Source of the DNA: Sphingobacteriia bacterium
GTDB lineage: Bacteria > Bacteroidota > Bacteroidia > Chitinophagales > Chitinophagaceae
Assembly (NCBI GenBank): GCA_947452295.1
Contig: CANGCK010000001.1
Span: forward strand, 62,001 to 126,000
Direction of reading: 5' to 3'
Length of the DNA: 64,000 bases
The translations under genes were made by a program, and so were the position numbers. Positions 10,053 to 20,300 of the stretch are shown here, piece after piece (position 1 is the stretch's first letter; each line of letters begins with the position of its first letter). The notes beneath the pieces were generated by a model. It did not search any database and had not been told where the DNA came from. It saw only the letters and a list, made by a program, of their open reading frames with translations.

Positions 10053-10149
10053 AATATGTACACACTGTATGGCATAAAAAAAGCCCCTGTTTACCAAGGA
10101 CTTCTATACTATTTTTTGGTGGAGAGTATCGGGGTCGAACCGACGACCT
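10053..10149. repeat. Direct repeat R1, left copy (tRNA 3' half plus terminator plus GIY-YIG start)
   Basis: This 97-bp block matches 10399-10495 with two visible mismatches. It contains, on the minus strand, the T-arm and acceptor 3' strand of tRNA-Ala, the tRNA terminator, and the first seven or eight codons of the GIY-YIG gene. After about 23 coding bases it diverges, so this copy holds only a 5' stub of the nuclease gene. Confidence 0.9.
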
Positions 10150-10194
10150 TCCCGATATCCATCGGGACGCTCTAGCCAACTAAGCTAATTAACC
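10117..10194 (-). pseudogene. Damaged tRNA-Ala copy
   Basis: The 3' half (T-arm, acceptor strand, encoded CCA) is identical to the intact tRNA at 10463-10539. The 5' acceptor strand reads GGTTAAT and cannot pair with ACTCTCC. The anticodon arm is replaced by the palindrome TCCCGAT-GGAT-ATCGGGA, which in tRNA register would give an eight-base loop. It is therefore not a functional tRNA. Its 5' end overlaps the 3' end of the GIY-YIG gene. Confidence 0.85.
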
Positions 10195-10421
10195 ACACAA
10201 TATATTTCCGACTCTTTTTTTTTAATTGCATACTCTCGCTTTACTGCTAAAGACCTTTCAGCATACTCTTCCCTATACTTCAATATCCAAGGTCTTCCCG
10301 CAGATGTTGATATATTCCGACCCGCATTATGCTGTGTTAATCTAATACATATGTCCGCACAACTACCCGTATAGTACTTGTCTAACTTAACTGAATATAA
10401 TATGTACACACTGTATGGCAT
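10185..10421 (-). CDS. GIY-YIG nuclease family protein with frameshifted C-terminus
   Basis: 78 residues. VYILYSV...YYTGSC is the GIY-YIG motif, followed by RLTQHNAG, GRPWILKY and a basic helix AVKREYAIKKK, as in small standalone GIY-YIG proteins. The present frame ends KKKESEIYCVVN. Reading the A-tract near 10214-10222 as eight rather than nine A gives KKKSRKYIVWLISLVG and a stop inside the overlapping damaged tRNA (10172), which matches the usual family C-terminus. The gene is thus probably frameshifted, or the A count is an error. The ATG directly follows the T-tract of the tRNA-Ala terminator. Probable DNA nuclease; a role in mobility is inferred. Confidence 0.75.
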   Translation of the reverse strand: MPYSVYILYSVKLDKYYTGSCADICIRLTQHNAGRNISTSAGRPWILKYREEYAERSLAVKREYAIKKKESEIYCVVN

Positions 10422-10495
10422 AAAAAAAGTCCCTGTTTACCAAGGACTTCTGTACTATTTTTTGGTGGAGAGTATCGGGGTCGAACCGACGACCT
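10399..10495. repeat. Direct repeat R1, right copy
   Basis: Counterpart of 10053-10149, offset by 346 bp. It covers the 5' start of the complete GIY-YIG gene, the tRNA terminator and the 3' half of the intact tRNA-Ala, and stops at the anticodon arm, where the two copies diverge. Confidence 0.9.
10422..10449 (-). terminator. Intrinsic terminator of tRNA-Ala
   Basis: On the minus strand, AAGTCC, a ten-base loop and GGGACTT are followed by a run of seven T. The stem starts about a dozen bases after the tRNA CCA. The start codon of the GIY-YIG gene overlaps the end of the T-run. The same hairpin is duplicated behind the damaged tRNA copy near 10076-10103. Confidence 0.8.
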
Positions 10496-10539
10496 CTTGC
10501 ATGCCATGCAAACGCTCTAGCCAACTGAGCTAACCCCCC
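10463..10539 (-). tRNA. tRNA-Ala (anticodon GGC)
   Basis: The full cloverleaf folds: acceptor GGGGGGT with ACTCTCC (two G-U pairs), D-arm GCTC/GAGC, anticodon stem TTTGC/GCAAG with loop ATGGCAT (anticodon GGC), T-arm GTCGG-TTCGACC-CCGAT, discriminator A and an encoded CCA. Length is 77 bases. It is the only intact copy of three related sequences in this 700-bp region and reads GCC and GCT alanine codons. Confidence 0.95.
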
Positions 10540-10626
10540 ATTCCTTGCAAATGTATAGGCAGAAAATATAATAGCAAAATTTTAATTTGATGACCGATCT
10601 ATGAAAATATTTTGATGACCTTTTTC
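10512..10626. repeat. Direct repeat R2, left copy (tRNA 5' half plus upstream flank)
   Basis: This block, running from the 5' half of the intact tRNA-Ala through its upstream flank, is repeated at about 10672-10785 with a handful of substitutions and one missing C in the acceptor strand. It probably carries the tRNA promoter region. Confidence 0.85.
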
Positions 10627-10647
10627 TTAGCGTACGAGTGACAATTA

Positions 10648-10698
10648 ACGACCTTCCCGATATCCATCGGGACGCTCTAGCCAACTGAGCTAACCCCC
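10648..10698 (-). pseudogene. Truncated tRNA-Ala copy (5' half only)
   Basis: This copy has the acceptor 5' strand (GGGGG, one G fewer), the D-arm and the palindromic anticodon arm TCCCGAT-GGAT-ATCGGGA, identical to the palindrome in the damaged copy at 10117-10194. It ends at GTCGT; the T-arm and acceptor 3' strand are missing and replaced by unrelated sequence. It cannot make a tRNA. Confidence 0.85.
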
Positions 10699-10785
10699 AT
10701 TCCTTGCAAGTGTATAGGCAGAAAATATAATAGCAAAACTTTAATTTACTGACCGATCTATGAAAATATTTTGATGGCCTTTTTG
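10672..10785. repeat. Direct repeat R2, right copy
   Basis: Counterpart of 10512-10626. It ends about 15 bp before the start codon of the SRAP-family gene, so part of this gene's upstream region derives from a tRNA flank duplication. Confidence 0.85.
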
Positions 10786-10800
10786 TACCTTCACCATTCT

Positions 10801-11547
10801 ATGTGTTACTTCAATAGCTTGGCTTTAAAGCCGAATCAGAAAATAAAAATCAATGCCATTGAAAAACAGTTGACCAACCCAACAACGGTAAGCAAAGCAG
10901 TTACCAGCGGTTTTGAATATACCAACTGGCCCATTATCACCCCCATTGATGGTGGAAAAGACATTGATATTACACCTGCGCATTGGGAATTTGTTGCGCC
11001 CTGGGTTAAAACCAGTGTGGCAATGATAGAAAACAGGAAAAAATTTAATACCCTCAATGCAACCGCCGAAAAATTATTAGAAAGTAAACTATTCAGAAGT
11101 GCGGCCCTCCAACAACGCTGTCTTGTTTTGTCCTCTGGATTTTATGAATGGCGGCATTACAAACCCATCGGCGCTAAAAAAGAAATAGCCTACCCCTACT
11201 ATATTACGCTGCCTCAACACGCCTACTTTTTTATGGCTGGCATTTACCAACCTTGGATTAACCAAGACACAGGTGCCTCCATCAATACATTTGCTATTGT
11301 TACCACAAAAGCCAATCACTTATTAGAACAAGTACACAACAGCAAAAAACGCATGCCTGTAATTTTTACTGAAACACTTGCCCATCAATGGCTACAAAAT
11401 AATTTAGGCGAAAACGATATCAATAACCTGGCTTCTTACCAATACGATAGTTCACTCATGCAAGCCATTTCTATTCATAAAGACTTCAGAACATCTGCAA
11501 CGCCACAAGATCATTGTACGTACCCTGAGCTTCCTGCTCTTAACTAG
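10801..11547 (+). CDS. SRAP (SOS response-associated peptidase / HMCES-YedK) family protein
   Basis: 248 residues from ATG at 10801. An upstream in-frame start at 10771 exists, but the family needs Cys at position 2 (MCYFNS), which becomes the N-terminal nucleophile, so 10801 is chosen. Other family marks are SGFYEWRHYK (catalytic Glu) and HNSKKRMPVIF. SRAP proteins form a thiazolidine crosslink with abasic sites in single-stranded DNA and shield them from cleavage. The gene converges tail to tail with umuC and umuD, with adjacent stops, consistent with a DNA-damage-tolerance group. Confidence 0.92.
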   Translation: MCYFNSLALKPNQKIKINAIEKQLTNPTTVSKAVTSGFEYTNWPIITPIDGGKDIDITPAHWEFVAPWVKTSVAMIENRKKFNTLNATAEKLLESKLFRSAALQQRCLVLSSGFYEWRHYKPIGAKKEIAYPYYITLPQHAYFFMAGIYQPWINQDTGASINTFAIVTTKANHLLEQVHNSKKRMPVIFTETLAHQWLQNNLGENDINNLASYQYDSSLMQAISIHKDFRTSATPQDHCTYPELPALN

Positions 11548-12810
11548 TTAGCGCTTTATTACATACACGTCACTCAAGCGTGTAGTATAACAAGGCGACA
11601 ATTTTTCTTGTTTCAACCGCCAACGTTTACTAAATCCTTGTGCAGCAAACCTCACTAAATCAGTACCAAACAACGCATTAATTTTATCATAACTTACCAT
11701 TAATTGTTTGTCCTTTACCCTATCCACGGAATCGAATAACCCATACTGCACCTGGGTTTCAGGGACTATATCTAGTACAATTACACCGGCCTTTTTATAG
11801 TTATACCCCGTTTTAAAAATTATATTTAGTCCCTTTAGCGCATAGCCAATTATTTCCGATGAACTATTGGTAGCAATAGGCATTTGAATAGTAATAGACG
11901 GATAATATTGCTTATCCTGTGTTCGAAAATTATTAGTATGAATAAATACCTGCACTACTCCTGCACAAGATTTTTGCTTGCGCAATTTAACCGCACACTT
12001 ATTAGCATGATTGGCTACAGCTTGCGCAATGTCTTCTTTTTGTGTAAGCAATTCGCCAAATGACCTCGACGTACAAATTACTTTTTTAGGAGGGGGTAAT
12101 TCTTCCCATGCTATAGAAGGAATGCCTTTCAATTCGTTCAACATCCTTTGACCAACTACTGTTAAATTTTTTCGCACCCACTCTTCACTCAGCTGTACAA
12201 AATCTGCTGCTGTTTTAACTCCATTCAATAACAATTTTTTCCGGTGCTGCGTTCCAATTCCCCAAACATCACCTATTGCTGTTTGCGTCAATAATGCTTC
12301 AATTTCATTGGCAGTCTGTACAACGTGTACCCCAAATACTCGATTGTTTTTTTTAGCATATCTATTCGCCATTTTAGCCAATGTTTTGGTTGGTGCCACT
12401 CCTATCGACACAGGTATACCCACATGCTGCTGTACTGTTTTTTTTATTTGCACCGAATATTGTACAAGGTCTTTATCCAACCAATTGGCCATATCCAAAA
12501 ATGCTTCATCTATAGAATATACTTCTATATTGGGCGTAAAGTTGGCAAGTGTTTTCATAACACGGTTGCTAAGACTGCCATATAGCGTATAGTTAGACGA
12601 AAATATTTGCACCTGGTGCTGTTCACAAAATTTTTCTATCTGAAAAATGGGGGCGCCCATTTTTATCCCTAATTCTTTCGCCTCATTAGACCGTGCAATC
12701 ACGCAACCATCATTGTTGCTTAATACTACTACCGGCAAGTATTTAATAGACGGCTTAAAAACTCTTTCACAAGAAGCATAAAAATTATTACAGTCTACCA
12801 ATGCGATCAT
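11548..12810 (-). CDS. umuC: Y-family DNA polymerase V catalytic subunit (UmuC)
   Basis: 420 residues. [13 protein letters not shown] (residues about 6-18), [15 protein letters not shown] and [10 protein letters not shown] (catalytic acidic residues, near 100) are polymerase V signatures. Helix-hairpin-helix and little-finger regions follow, and the C-terminus has the short domain common in UmuC ([14 protein letters not shown]). It performs translesion synthesis with processed UmuD. The gene starts 5 bases after the umuD stop, so the two form an operon. Length is normal. Confidence 0.95.
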   Translation of the reverse strand: MIALVDCNNFYASCERVFKPSIKYLPVVVLSNNDGCVIARSNEAKELGIKMGAPIFQIEKFCEQHQVQIFSSNYTLYGSLSNRVMKTLANFTPNIEVYSIDEAFLDMANWLDKDLVQYSVQIKKTVQQHVGIPVSIGVAPTKTLAKMANRYAKKNNRVFGVHVVQTANEIEALLTQTAIGDVWGIGTQHRKKLLLNGVKTAADFVQLSEEWVRKNLTVVGQRMLNELKGIPSIAWEELPPPKKVICTSRSFGELLTQKEDIAQAVANHANKCAVKLRKQKSCAGVVQVFIHTNNFRTQDKQYYPSITIQMPIATNSSSEIIGYALKGLNIIFKTGYNYKKAGVIVLDIVPETQVQYGLFDSVDRVKDKQLMVSYDKINALFGTDLVRFAAQGFSKRWRLKQEKLSPCYTTRLSDVYVIKR

Positions 12811-12815
12811 CTTAA

Positions 12816-13253
12816 CTATATTTTAGTGGCGTCTATCAACAATCGGGTAACTACTCCCCAAACTACAAAATCCATCTCTTCCGTTACTGTTAATGGTTGA
12901 TAAGCCGGATTTTCAGGCACCAAAATAATTTGCTTCCCCCGTCGCAATAGGCGCTTACAAGTAAGCTCTCCATTTACTACGGCAATAATGATAGACCGAT
13001 TAACTGGCTTTATTGAACGATCTATCACCACATAACTATTCGGTAAAATATTGGCACCTATCATCGAATCACCTTCAATTTTCATGATAAACGTACTAAC
13101 AGGATGCGGCATCAGAAAATGCTTGAGATCGATCTCCTCCTCTGTATAATCTGCCGCCGGCGATGGAAAGCCTGCCGGTACAAAACCTAAATACTTAAAA
13201 AACATAGGTATTTCGGGAACTATTGGCTTAAAAAACAATGCATCGGTACTCAT
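12816..13253 (-). CDS. umuD: UmuD-like translesion accessory protein (S24 peptidase)
   Basis: 145 residues from ATG at 13253 (MSTDALFF); a longer frame from 13289 adds 12 unlikely residues. GFPSPAADY contains the expected self-cleavage zone, [10 protein letters not shown] the nucleophile Ser, and GELTCKRLL the general-base Lys. UmuD self-cleaves after DNA damage and joins UmuC as polymerase V. No clear LexA box is visible upstream. Confidence 0.93.
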   Translation of the reverse strand: MSTDALFFKPIVPEIPMFFKYLGFVPAGFPSPAADYTEEEIDLKHFLMPHPVSTFIMKIEGDSMIGANILPNSYVVIDRSIKPVNRSIIIAVVNGELTCKRLLRRGKQIILVPENPAYQPLTVTEEMDFVVWGVVTRLLIDATKI

Positions 13254-13320
13254 AAATACTAAATTATTTAGCAAATATGAATAAAACAATGATCATTTCC
13301 AATACTTTTAAAAAATAGGC

Positions 13321-14355
13321 TTATTTCCAAGGACAAGGGATAGGACTGTTTCTTTTTTGCGGTGACCTGCAAATCAGCGAAAACTCAAAAGTACTCAATG
13401 ATCCAAAATAATTTTTGGAGGGAGAAGCATTGATATCGTAGCTTAACCCGGCCTGTAGAACGCCATACGACATCCCTACATATGGTATTAGCGCCTCACT
13501 TTGCCTGTACCATAACCCACCATACATTACAAACGGGCTTTCATCGTCAGCACTAAACTTACCCGGAATAATACCTGCAGTAATACCCGCAGTATAAAAA
13601 CTTCTGCTACTTTGCATTACTAGTAAAAGATTGGTATTAAAAGTAACCGACTCACTTAAAAATGTTTGGTAATTGGCATGCACATTATAACGCGGAGGGT
13701 CGAACTGCGTATCATCTTTAAGCACTGTTTTATTGGTTTTCACAAATCGATAGCCGGAAACGCCTATATCAAAGTTGGCATTATCTGTTCGATAGGTATA
13801 CATTAACCCGGCGAATGTAGATAAAGAGGGTTTAATGCCCGATAAATTTGCTTCGAATGTTGGCAAAGCCCTATTAAACCCTATTGAAGACAATTGTGCA
13901 TTGAATGTAAGCTGTGAAAAATTAATCAATGTATTAGAATAGGTACCGCCCAACCCGCCCGAAATAGAATGTAAATCATCTGCATCTAAACTAATATGCG
14001 TGCTCGCTGCAAAATTAAAAGAACTGCTCTTGTAAATCCCTCCCATTCCTTTGTCTTGTAAAAATAATATTCCCCCGCCAATATAATTCTTATCAAAATC
14101 TCTTTGTCGAAACAATACCCCATCAAATGATACAGAAGTAGTAGTTAGTGGCTCAACACCCTCTCCAATCCATTGACTTCTCTGCAACCCCATCAATCGC
14201 CAATTCGCATCACTATTACCAGCTAAAGCCGGATTAATAGACAATGGTGTAGAAAAATATTGTGAAAAATTGGGATCCTGCGCAGTCACTGGTACACAAT
14301 ACAACAGCACTATGAAAACAGGAATTATTTTTATATATAAACGATTTTTAATCAT
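13321..14355 (-). CDS. PorP/SprF family type IX secretion membrane protein
   Basis: 344 residues with a signal peptide ending VTAQ. QDPNFSQYFSTPLSINPALAG is the PorP/SprF hallmark; the rest is a predicted outer-membrane beta-barrel (GGGILFLQDKGMGG, YVGMSYGVLQAGLSYDI). Family members attach or export specific large T9SS substrates at the cell surface. It starts 5 bases after the stop of the 12.65-kb repeat-protein gene, so it is very likely that protein's dedicated partner, as SprF is for SprB. The C-terminus is short and Pro/Arg-rich. Confidence 0.92.
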   Translation of the reverse strand: MIKNRLYIKIIPVFIVLLYCVPVTAQDPNFSQYFSTPLSINPALAGNSDANWRLMGLQRSQWIGEGVEPLTTTSVSFDGVLFRQRDFDKNYIGGGILFLQDKGMGGIYKSSSFNFAASTHISLDADDLHSISGGLGGTYSNTLINFSQLTFNAQLSSIGFNRALPTFEANLSGIKPSLSTFAGLMYTYRTDNANFDIGVSGYRFVKTNKTVLKDDTQFDPPRYNVHANYQTFLSESVTFNTNLLLVMQSSRSFYTAGITAGIIPGKFSADDESPFVMYGGLWYRQSEALIPYVGMSYGVLQAGLSYDINASPSKNYFGSLSTFEFSLICRSPQKRNSPIPCPWK

Positions 14356-14360
14356 TGTTA

Positions 14361-17300
14361 CTATCTTAATAAAAGGGTTTGTCCCGTACGCTTTATAGTT
14401 GATCCATCATTGGCAATACCTTCTGCAATCCAAATATAAATTCCCATAGGCTGAACTGTTCCATTCACCATTCCATTCCAGCCCTGATCATGATTGGTAC
14501 TTTCATACATCAACTGATTATACCTATTAAATATTCTGAATGAAAGCATTTGCTTCACCCCGGCCAAATATGGATATAAAACATCGTTCACACCATCACC
14601 ATTAGGAGTAAATGATTTCGGAACAATCATTTCTACAAACTTACTATCATCATATACCCTCACCAATAATGAATCGTGCGTGATACATCCACCCGTAGAA
14701 ATTAACTCTACCACATACTGTTGCGTTTTAGTATAGTTAAAATTAACCATTGGCCTATCCGGGAAATCTATTCCCCAAGATGGAGTCCACCGATATCGAT
14801 AATTATTTAATTGTCGAGCATTTAACGGTTTAGCTATAGTTGAATAAGCATTTTCCGAAGGCATTGTAATTCCTGGTATCGGAATTTGTATATCAATTGT
14901 ACTATCAATTATCACACTATCATTTGCGCAATATTCCTGAAAGCCTTTTAACTGAATATGATGGCTACCGCCTAATGTATACACTGTAGCCGGACTAGTT
15001 GCCGTATCAGTACTACCATTACCAAAATCCCAACTCCATTTTATTTTTCCGGTAGCATTTGTATTTGTTAGATTTTTAAATCGAACCGGTGTGTTAATAC
15101 AATAGGAATCGTAGCTAAATTGAAGTGTTGGTTTAATAATTTTTTCTATAGTAAATGGTGGTGTAATAGTATCAATACATCCAAATACATTTTTAAGAAT
15201 TGCGTTGTACTTTCCAGGCAGTGCAGTAAACAAAGAGTCATGTGTTTTTCCTGCTAATAAATTGCCGTCTAAAGTCCATTGATACGTTACATTATCAGGA
15301 ACCGTAATAAACAATGTATCTAGTTTATCACTACAAATATATTTTCCATGCAAAGAATGAATAGTACCTGGTGCCGGCGACGCATTTACTGTTTGAACAA
15401 AATAGCTGGTATCATCGGTATTAACACAACCTTGATAGGCTATATCTGTTATAGAAAATTTTCGTACAGTTAACGGTGTGGCCAATGGCAATGGATGCAT
15501 ATAAGGTGAGGTAGTTATTCCCGAAATATTTATTGGCATACCATTGTCGAGCTTATAAGAAAAACTCCAAGGTGCGGTACCTACAAAAGACATAGACAAT
15601 GTATCGATTGGATATCTACAAGTAACTTTTTTGCCGTTCAATAAAACTTGAGGCTTAGCTAACACCGTTACCAGCGCTTTAAATGAATTACCAATACAAC
15701 CAGCATTAGAAGGGGTAACCAAATATGTAGCAATGCCTTTATTAGCAGTATAATTAAACAATGTTTGTTGAATTGAATCTACAGGATCTACCGCTTCATT
15801 TATACCAAAAACAGTCCCTAAAGGATTATCAGACGGCATTGTCCACGAATATTTAGTTCCTCTTGGCATACTGTTAGGTGTTGCATTAAATAAATCACCA
15901 CTACATACTTCTGTAAATTGGTCTGGCACAATAGGTAGTTGAACACCCACATTCACAATAATATTAAATGGGATACCCACACAGTTACCTACACTTGGTA
16001 TTACTGGATAAGTAGCTTTTGCAGGTCTACTAGTTGTATTTAATAGTGTTTGGCTAAATGTATTCACCGGTACGTTTTGTTTCTTCGTTCCAACAATTGT
16101 TCCAAAAGGTAGAACTTCCGGAAGACTCCAGGTATAATTGGTTCCTACTGGCACATTATCGGGCACGATAACAATAGCTGTTCCCGTACATGCATTATAA
16201 ACGATGTCTTGCACATTAGGAATTGGATCAACAGGCACTGTTAAAGTAAATTCTTTACCCAAACAATTGTTCAATATAGGCATTACCGCATAAATTGCCC
16301 GATTAACCGCAGTATTGGTATTGATTAGCTTCTGACTAATTTCTAATTGAGGCACTTGCTCTGCACTGCCGCCAGTTAAACCTCCCGAAGGATTATATAT
16401 GGGATTCGACCAAGTGTACAATGTACCCACAGGCATATTCGCAGGTTTAAATACAAAATTAGTATTGGCACAAATTTTTGCAATTGTAGTATCGGGTGCT
16501 GTAGGCTGCGGATTTAAATTAACTGTTAATGAAAATGGCACACCTTCGCAACTGCCTGTGATAGGTGTAATAGAGTAGTTGGCATATACATTTGCTGTAG
16601 TAAGATTGGCCAACTTTTGACTAAAATTAGTTGGGGTAACAAGCTGTGAACTTCCGCCTGCAATTGTCCCTGCTTGTACATATACAGGCATACCCCACAT
16701 ATACAGCGTTCCTGCTGGTACAGCTACTCCCGCTAAAGTAAACGACGCATCACTACAAGCCGTAACCTGCTGCGGTGTTAAAAACGGAGTTGGATTAACC
16801 GTAGTTTTTACTGGATAGTTTGCCGAACAACCATTATACGTCAATAGATAATCATAAGTAACATTGGCCGGCACTAAGCTGGTATTAATAAGTACTTCAT
16901 TCGGATCAAATGAACCCGAAGAATAATTATTTCCGATAGATGGCTGAATATTTCGGCTCCAATTAAATACAGTACCCGCAATATTTGCAGTGGGCGTATA
17001 GTTAAATATATTTCCACTACATACAGCAGCCGGATTACTTACACTTGTTAATGCAGGTGTAGGCTTTACAGTTACCGTTACATCCTGAAAATTAGCACAA
17101 CCTCTATCGGTTACTAAATTGTATCTGTATATTACATCGATGGGCACTCCCGTATTATTCACCAGCTTTTCGGCTGGATTGTTGATGCCTGTTGACGCAC
17201 TATTAGCTATTCCCGCTACTACTACCCTACTCCATGTAAAACTGGTATTACTCGTATTACTTGCTGCCAAATAATTAAACACAGTATTGGTACATATAGG

Positions 17301-20300
17301 ATCTGGCAATAATGTTAAATTAAGCGTAGCTACCGGATTTACCGCTACCACTACATTAAATGTTGCTCCTACACATGATGAAGTTGAAGGGGTTACTGTG
17401 TACAACAATTGTGACAAATTAGTAGTTGTATTATATAATTTTTGTGAGATCTCAAGCGCTGGTGAATTTTGGCTATTACCCCCACTGATTGTACCAACAG
17501 GAGTTTGAATTGGGGTAGACCACTTATAAGTTGTACCTGCTGGCACTTCTACCGGACTTACCAAAAAATTATTTCCAGAACATATGGTTACCGACTTGTC
17601 AGCAATTATTGGCGTTGGTTTTACCGGAATTTTTAATGTAAACGGATTTCCCACGCAACCATTGGATGTTGGGGTAATTAAATAGCTCACCAAATTTTGA
17701 GCCTTATTCATTACTGTTAATGATTGCTTTAACTGATATTGGCCTGTTTCAATGCTTGCCCCCATCACGCCATTTGCAGGCTGTATATCTGGATTACCCC
17801 ACGACAATAATGTTGAGGTTGGAATATCGATGGGCCTAAACACAAGTTGAGTACCACTACAAATGGCTGGCACTGTTGTATCTGTTACAACTGGTACCGG
17901 ATTTACAGTTGCCACTATTGTAAAATCATTACCCACACATCCATCTGCTACCGGTTTAACGATATAACTTACTGTTGCTCCATTAACTGTAGGATTGCTA
18001 AGTGTTTGCAATACACTTGACTGCAGTACGCCTGATGTACCTGTAACAGCACCTATTGGATTACTTACTGGCGAACTCCAGCTAAACAAAGTATTTGTCG
18101 GAATCAACCCAGGTTTAAGATTAATTGTATTATTACTACAAATCGAAACCGTTTGCGGAGCTACTGTTGGCGTAGGTTTTACCATCACTTCTATTTGCTT
18201 ATAACTGCTACATCCATTTGAAGCCACTTTGAATTTATATGCAACATTTACAGTATTAATAGTTGTGTTAACTAATGTTTCAAATGGATTACCTACGCCG
18301 GTTTTATACCCATTGGCTATTCCGGGCATTTCACTTCTTTCCCATGTAATTGAACTGTCTAATGTTAAAGAAGTGGGTGTATATGAAAATATGTTTCCAC
18401 TACATACAGGAGCTGTAATACTAGTACTATTCAATACCGGTAAAGGATTTACAGTGACTTTCACATGTTGAATATTGGTACAGCTTCCCGCACTTTGTAC
18501 AATATATTTATAGTCTACCAATATTGGATTACTAGTAGTATTTATGAGCGTTTCGCTAATATTTCCTGTGCCATTATTGGCCCCATTATTTATTCCACTA
18601 ACTACATTTCTTTCCCACTGCGCAACAGCGCTAGATGGCGTACTTGTTGGTATATACGTAAATATGCTTTCGCTGCATACTGCAGCCGGTATTAAGCTGC
18701 TGGTTAGTTGCGCATATGGACTTACATTTACTGTTATTGTAAATGGTGTACCCAAACATTGTCCAGCTTCTGGTGTAACCGTATATATTGCCTTCGATGC
18801 AAAGGCGGTAGTATTGGTTAGCACTTGCGAAATAACTACCTCAGAAGAAGTGGGTGAACTATATCCACCATTAATTGTACCGGCAGGATTTTGAACTGGT
18901 GCCGGCCAAGAATAAGTTGTTGTAGCCGGAACTGTAGCAGGCATAAAACTAAATGAATTCCCTGTACAAATGCTGAATACCTGATCGGATATTATAGGAG
19001 CAGCAGCAATAGGAACCGTTAATTTAAAACTTCTGCCTATACAACCATCCGCATTGGGTATTACTGTATATACCGCTGTATCTGTTAGTGAACTCGCACT
19101 ATTGATTTTTTGTATTACATCTGTTTGAGCCGACAACGAACTCCATCCTGTTAAACTATTGGAAGCACCTATTACCGGATTATTCCAAGAAAATTTAGTA
19201 CTAAGCGGAATATTAATGGGCCTATATGCAAATGTTGTTCCGCTGCATACAGCAGTTATAATAGAATCATTTACTACAGGTATCGGATTAACTGTTGCAA
19301 CAAGCATAAATGCATTTCCTACACATCCATCTGCAGTTGGCGTTATAGAATATGTTGCAGTAGCAGCACTATTCGTACCATTTATTAATTTTTGTACAAT
19401 ACTATTTTGCAAAGTTCCATCAACAACAGTGATCACACCCATTGGATTACTTACAGCCGAAACCCATGTATATTGAGTATTTAATGGAACATTAACTGGC
19501 GCAATGGTAAATGTTTCATTACTACATACCTTTTTTGTTTGCGCCGATACAACTGGCGTTGGTTTAACTATCACATTAGTTGACTGACTACTACTACATC
19601 CATTTGCTGTTGTTGTAAAATTATACACTACCGTTATTGGCGATGTAGTGTTATTCACTAAATACTCGAATGGATTACCCATACCACTATTACTTGCATT
19701 TGTAACACCATTTACAACTGTTCTTGACCATGTGATGGATGAGTCTCTTGTAACAGATTTTGGAACATATACAAATGGTGCTCCGCTACAGATAGCCGTA
19801 TCGAACAATGAGTTACTTAAAATTGGAATCGGGTTTACCACAACAGTAACTTCCGCTGTTTGCATACAATTTCCCGCCGTTTTAAGGTTATATACATACT
19901 TTACGTGCTTTGGTGTTGTTGTACTATTTATCAATGTTTCATTGGGGTTGTTGCTTCCCGACCCCGTTAAATTTGTTACTCCCGATACAATTGCTCTATT
20001 CCATAAAAAACTAGTTGAAGCAGTATTGCTTTGTGGGGTATATGAAAATGTAGATCCACTACAAATAGCAGGTGGAGTTAAGCTGCTGATTAGTTGTGTA
20101 GAAGGATGTATACTCACTGCCATTGAAAAAGTATCTCCCACACATGTTCCTGCAACTGGTATAACTTGATATAATACATTTGCTATATTATTGGTAGTAT
20201 TAATTAGTGTTTGTGAGATACTTCCAGCTACAGGGAATATATTAGCTGTTGCGCCAACAATTACACCAGCTGGACTTTGTACTGGCAAATTCCAGCTGTA

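Noticed and set aside
10117..10194. Second tRNA with an apparent GGA anticodon
   Set aside because: The acceptor stem cannot pair, the anticodon loop has eight bases and the stem is a palindrome; it is a damaged tRNA-Ala copy.
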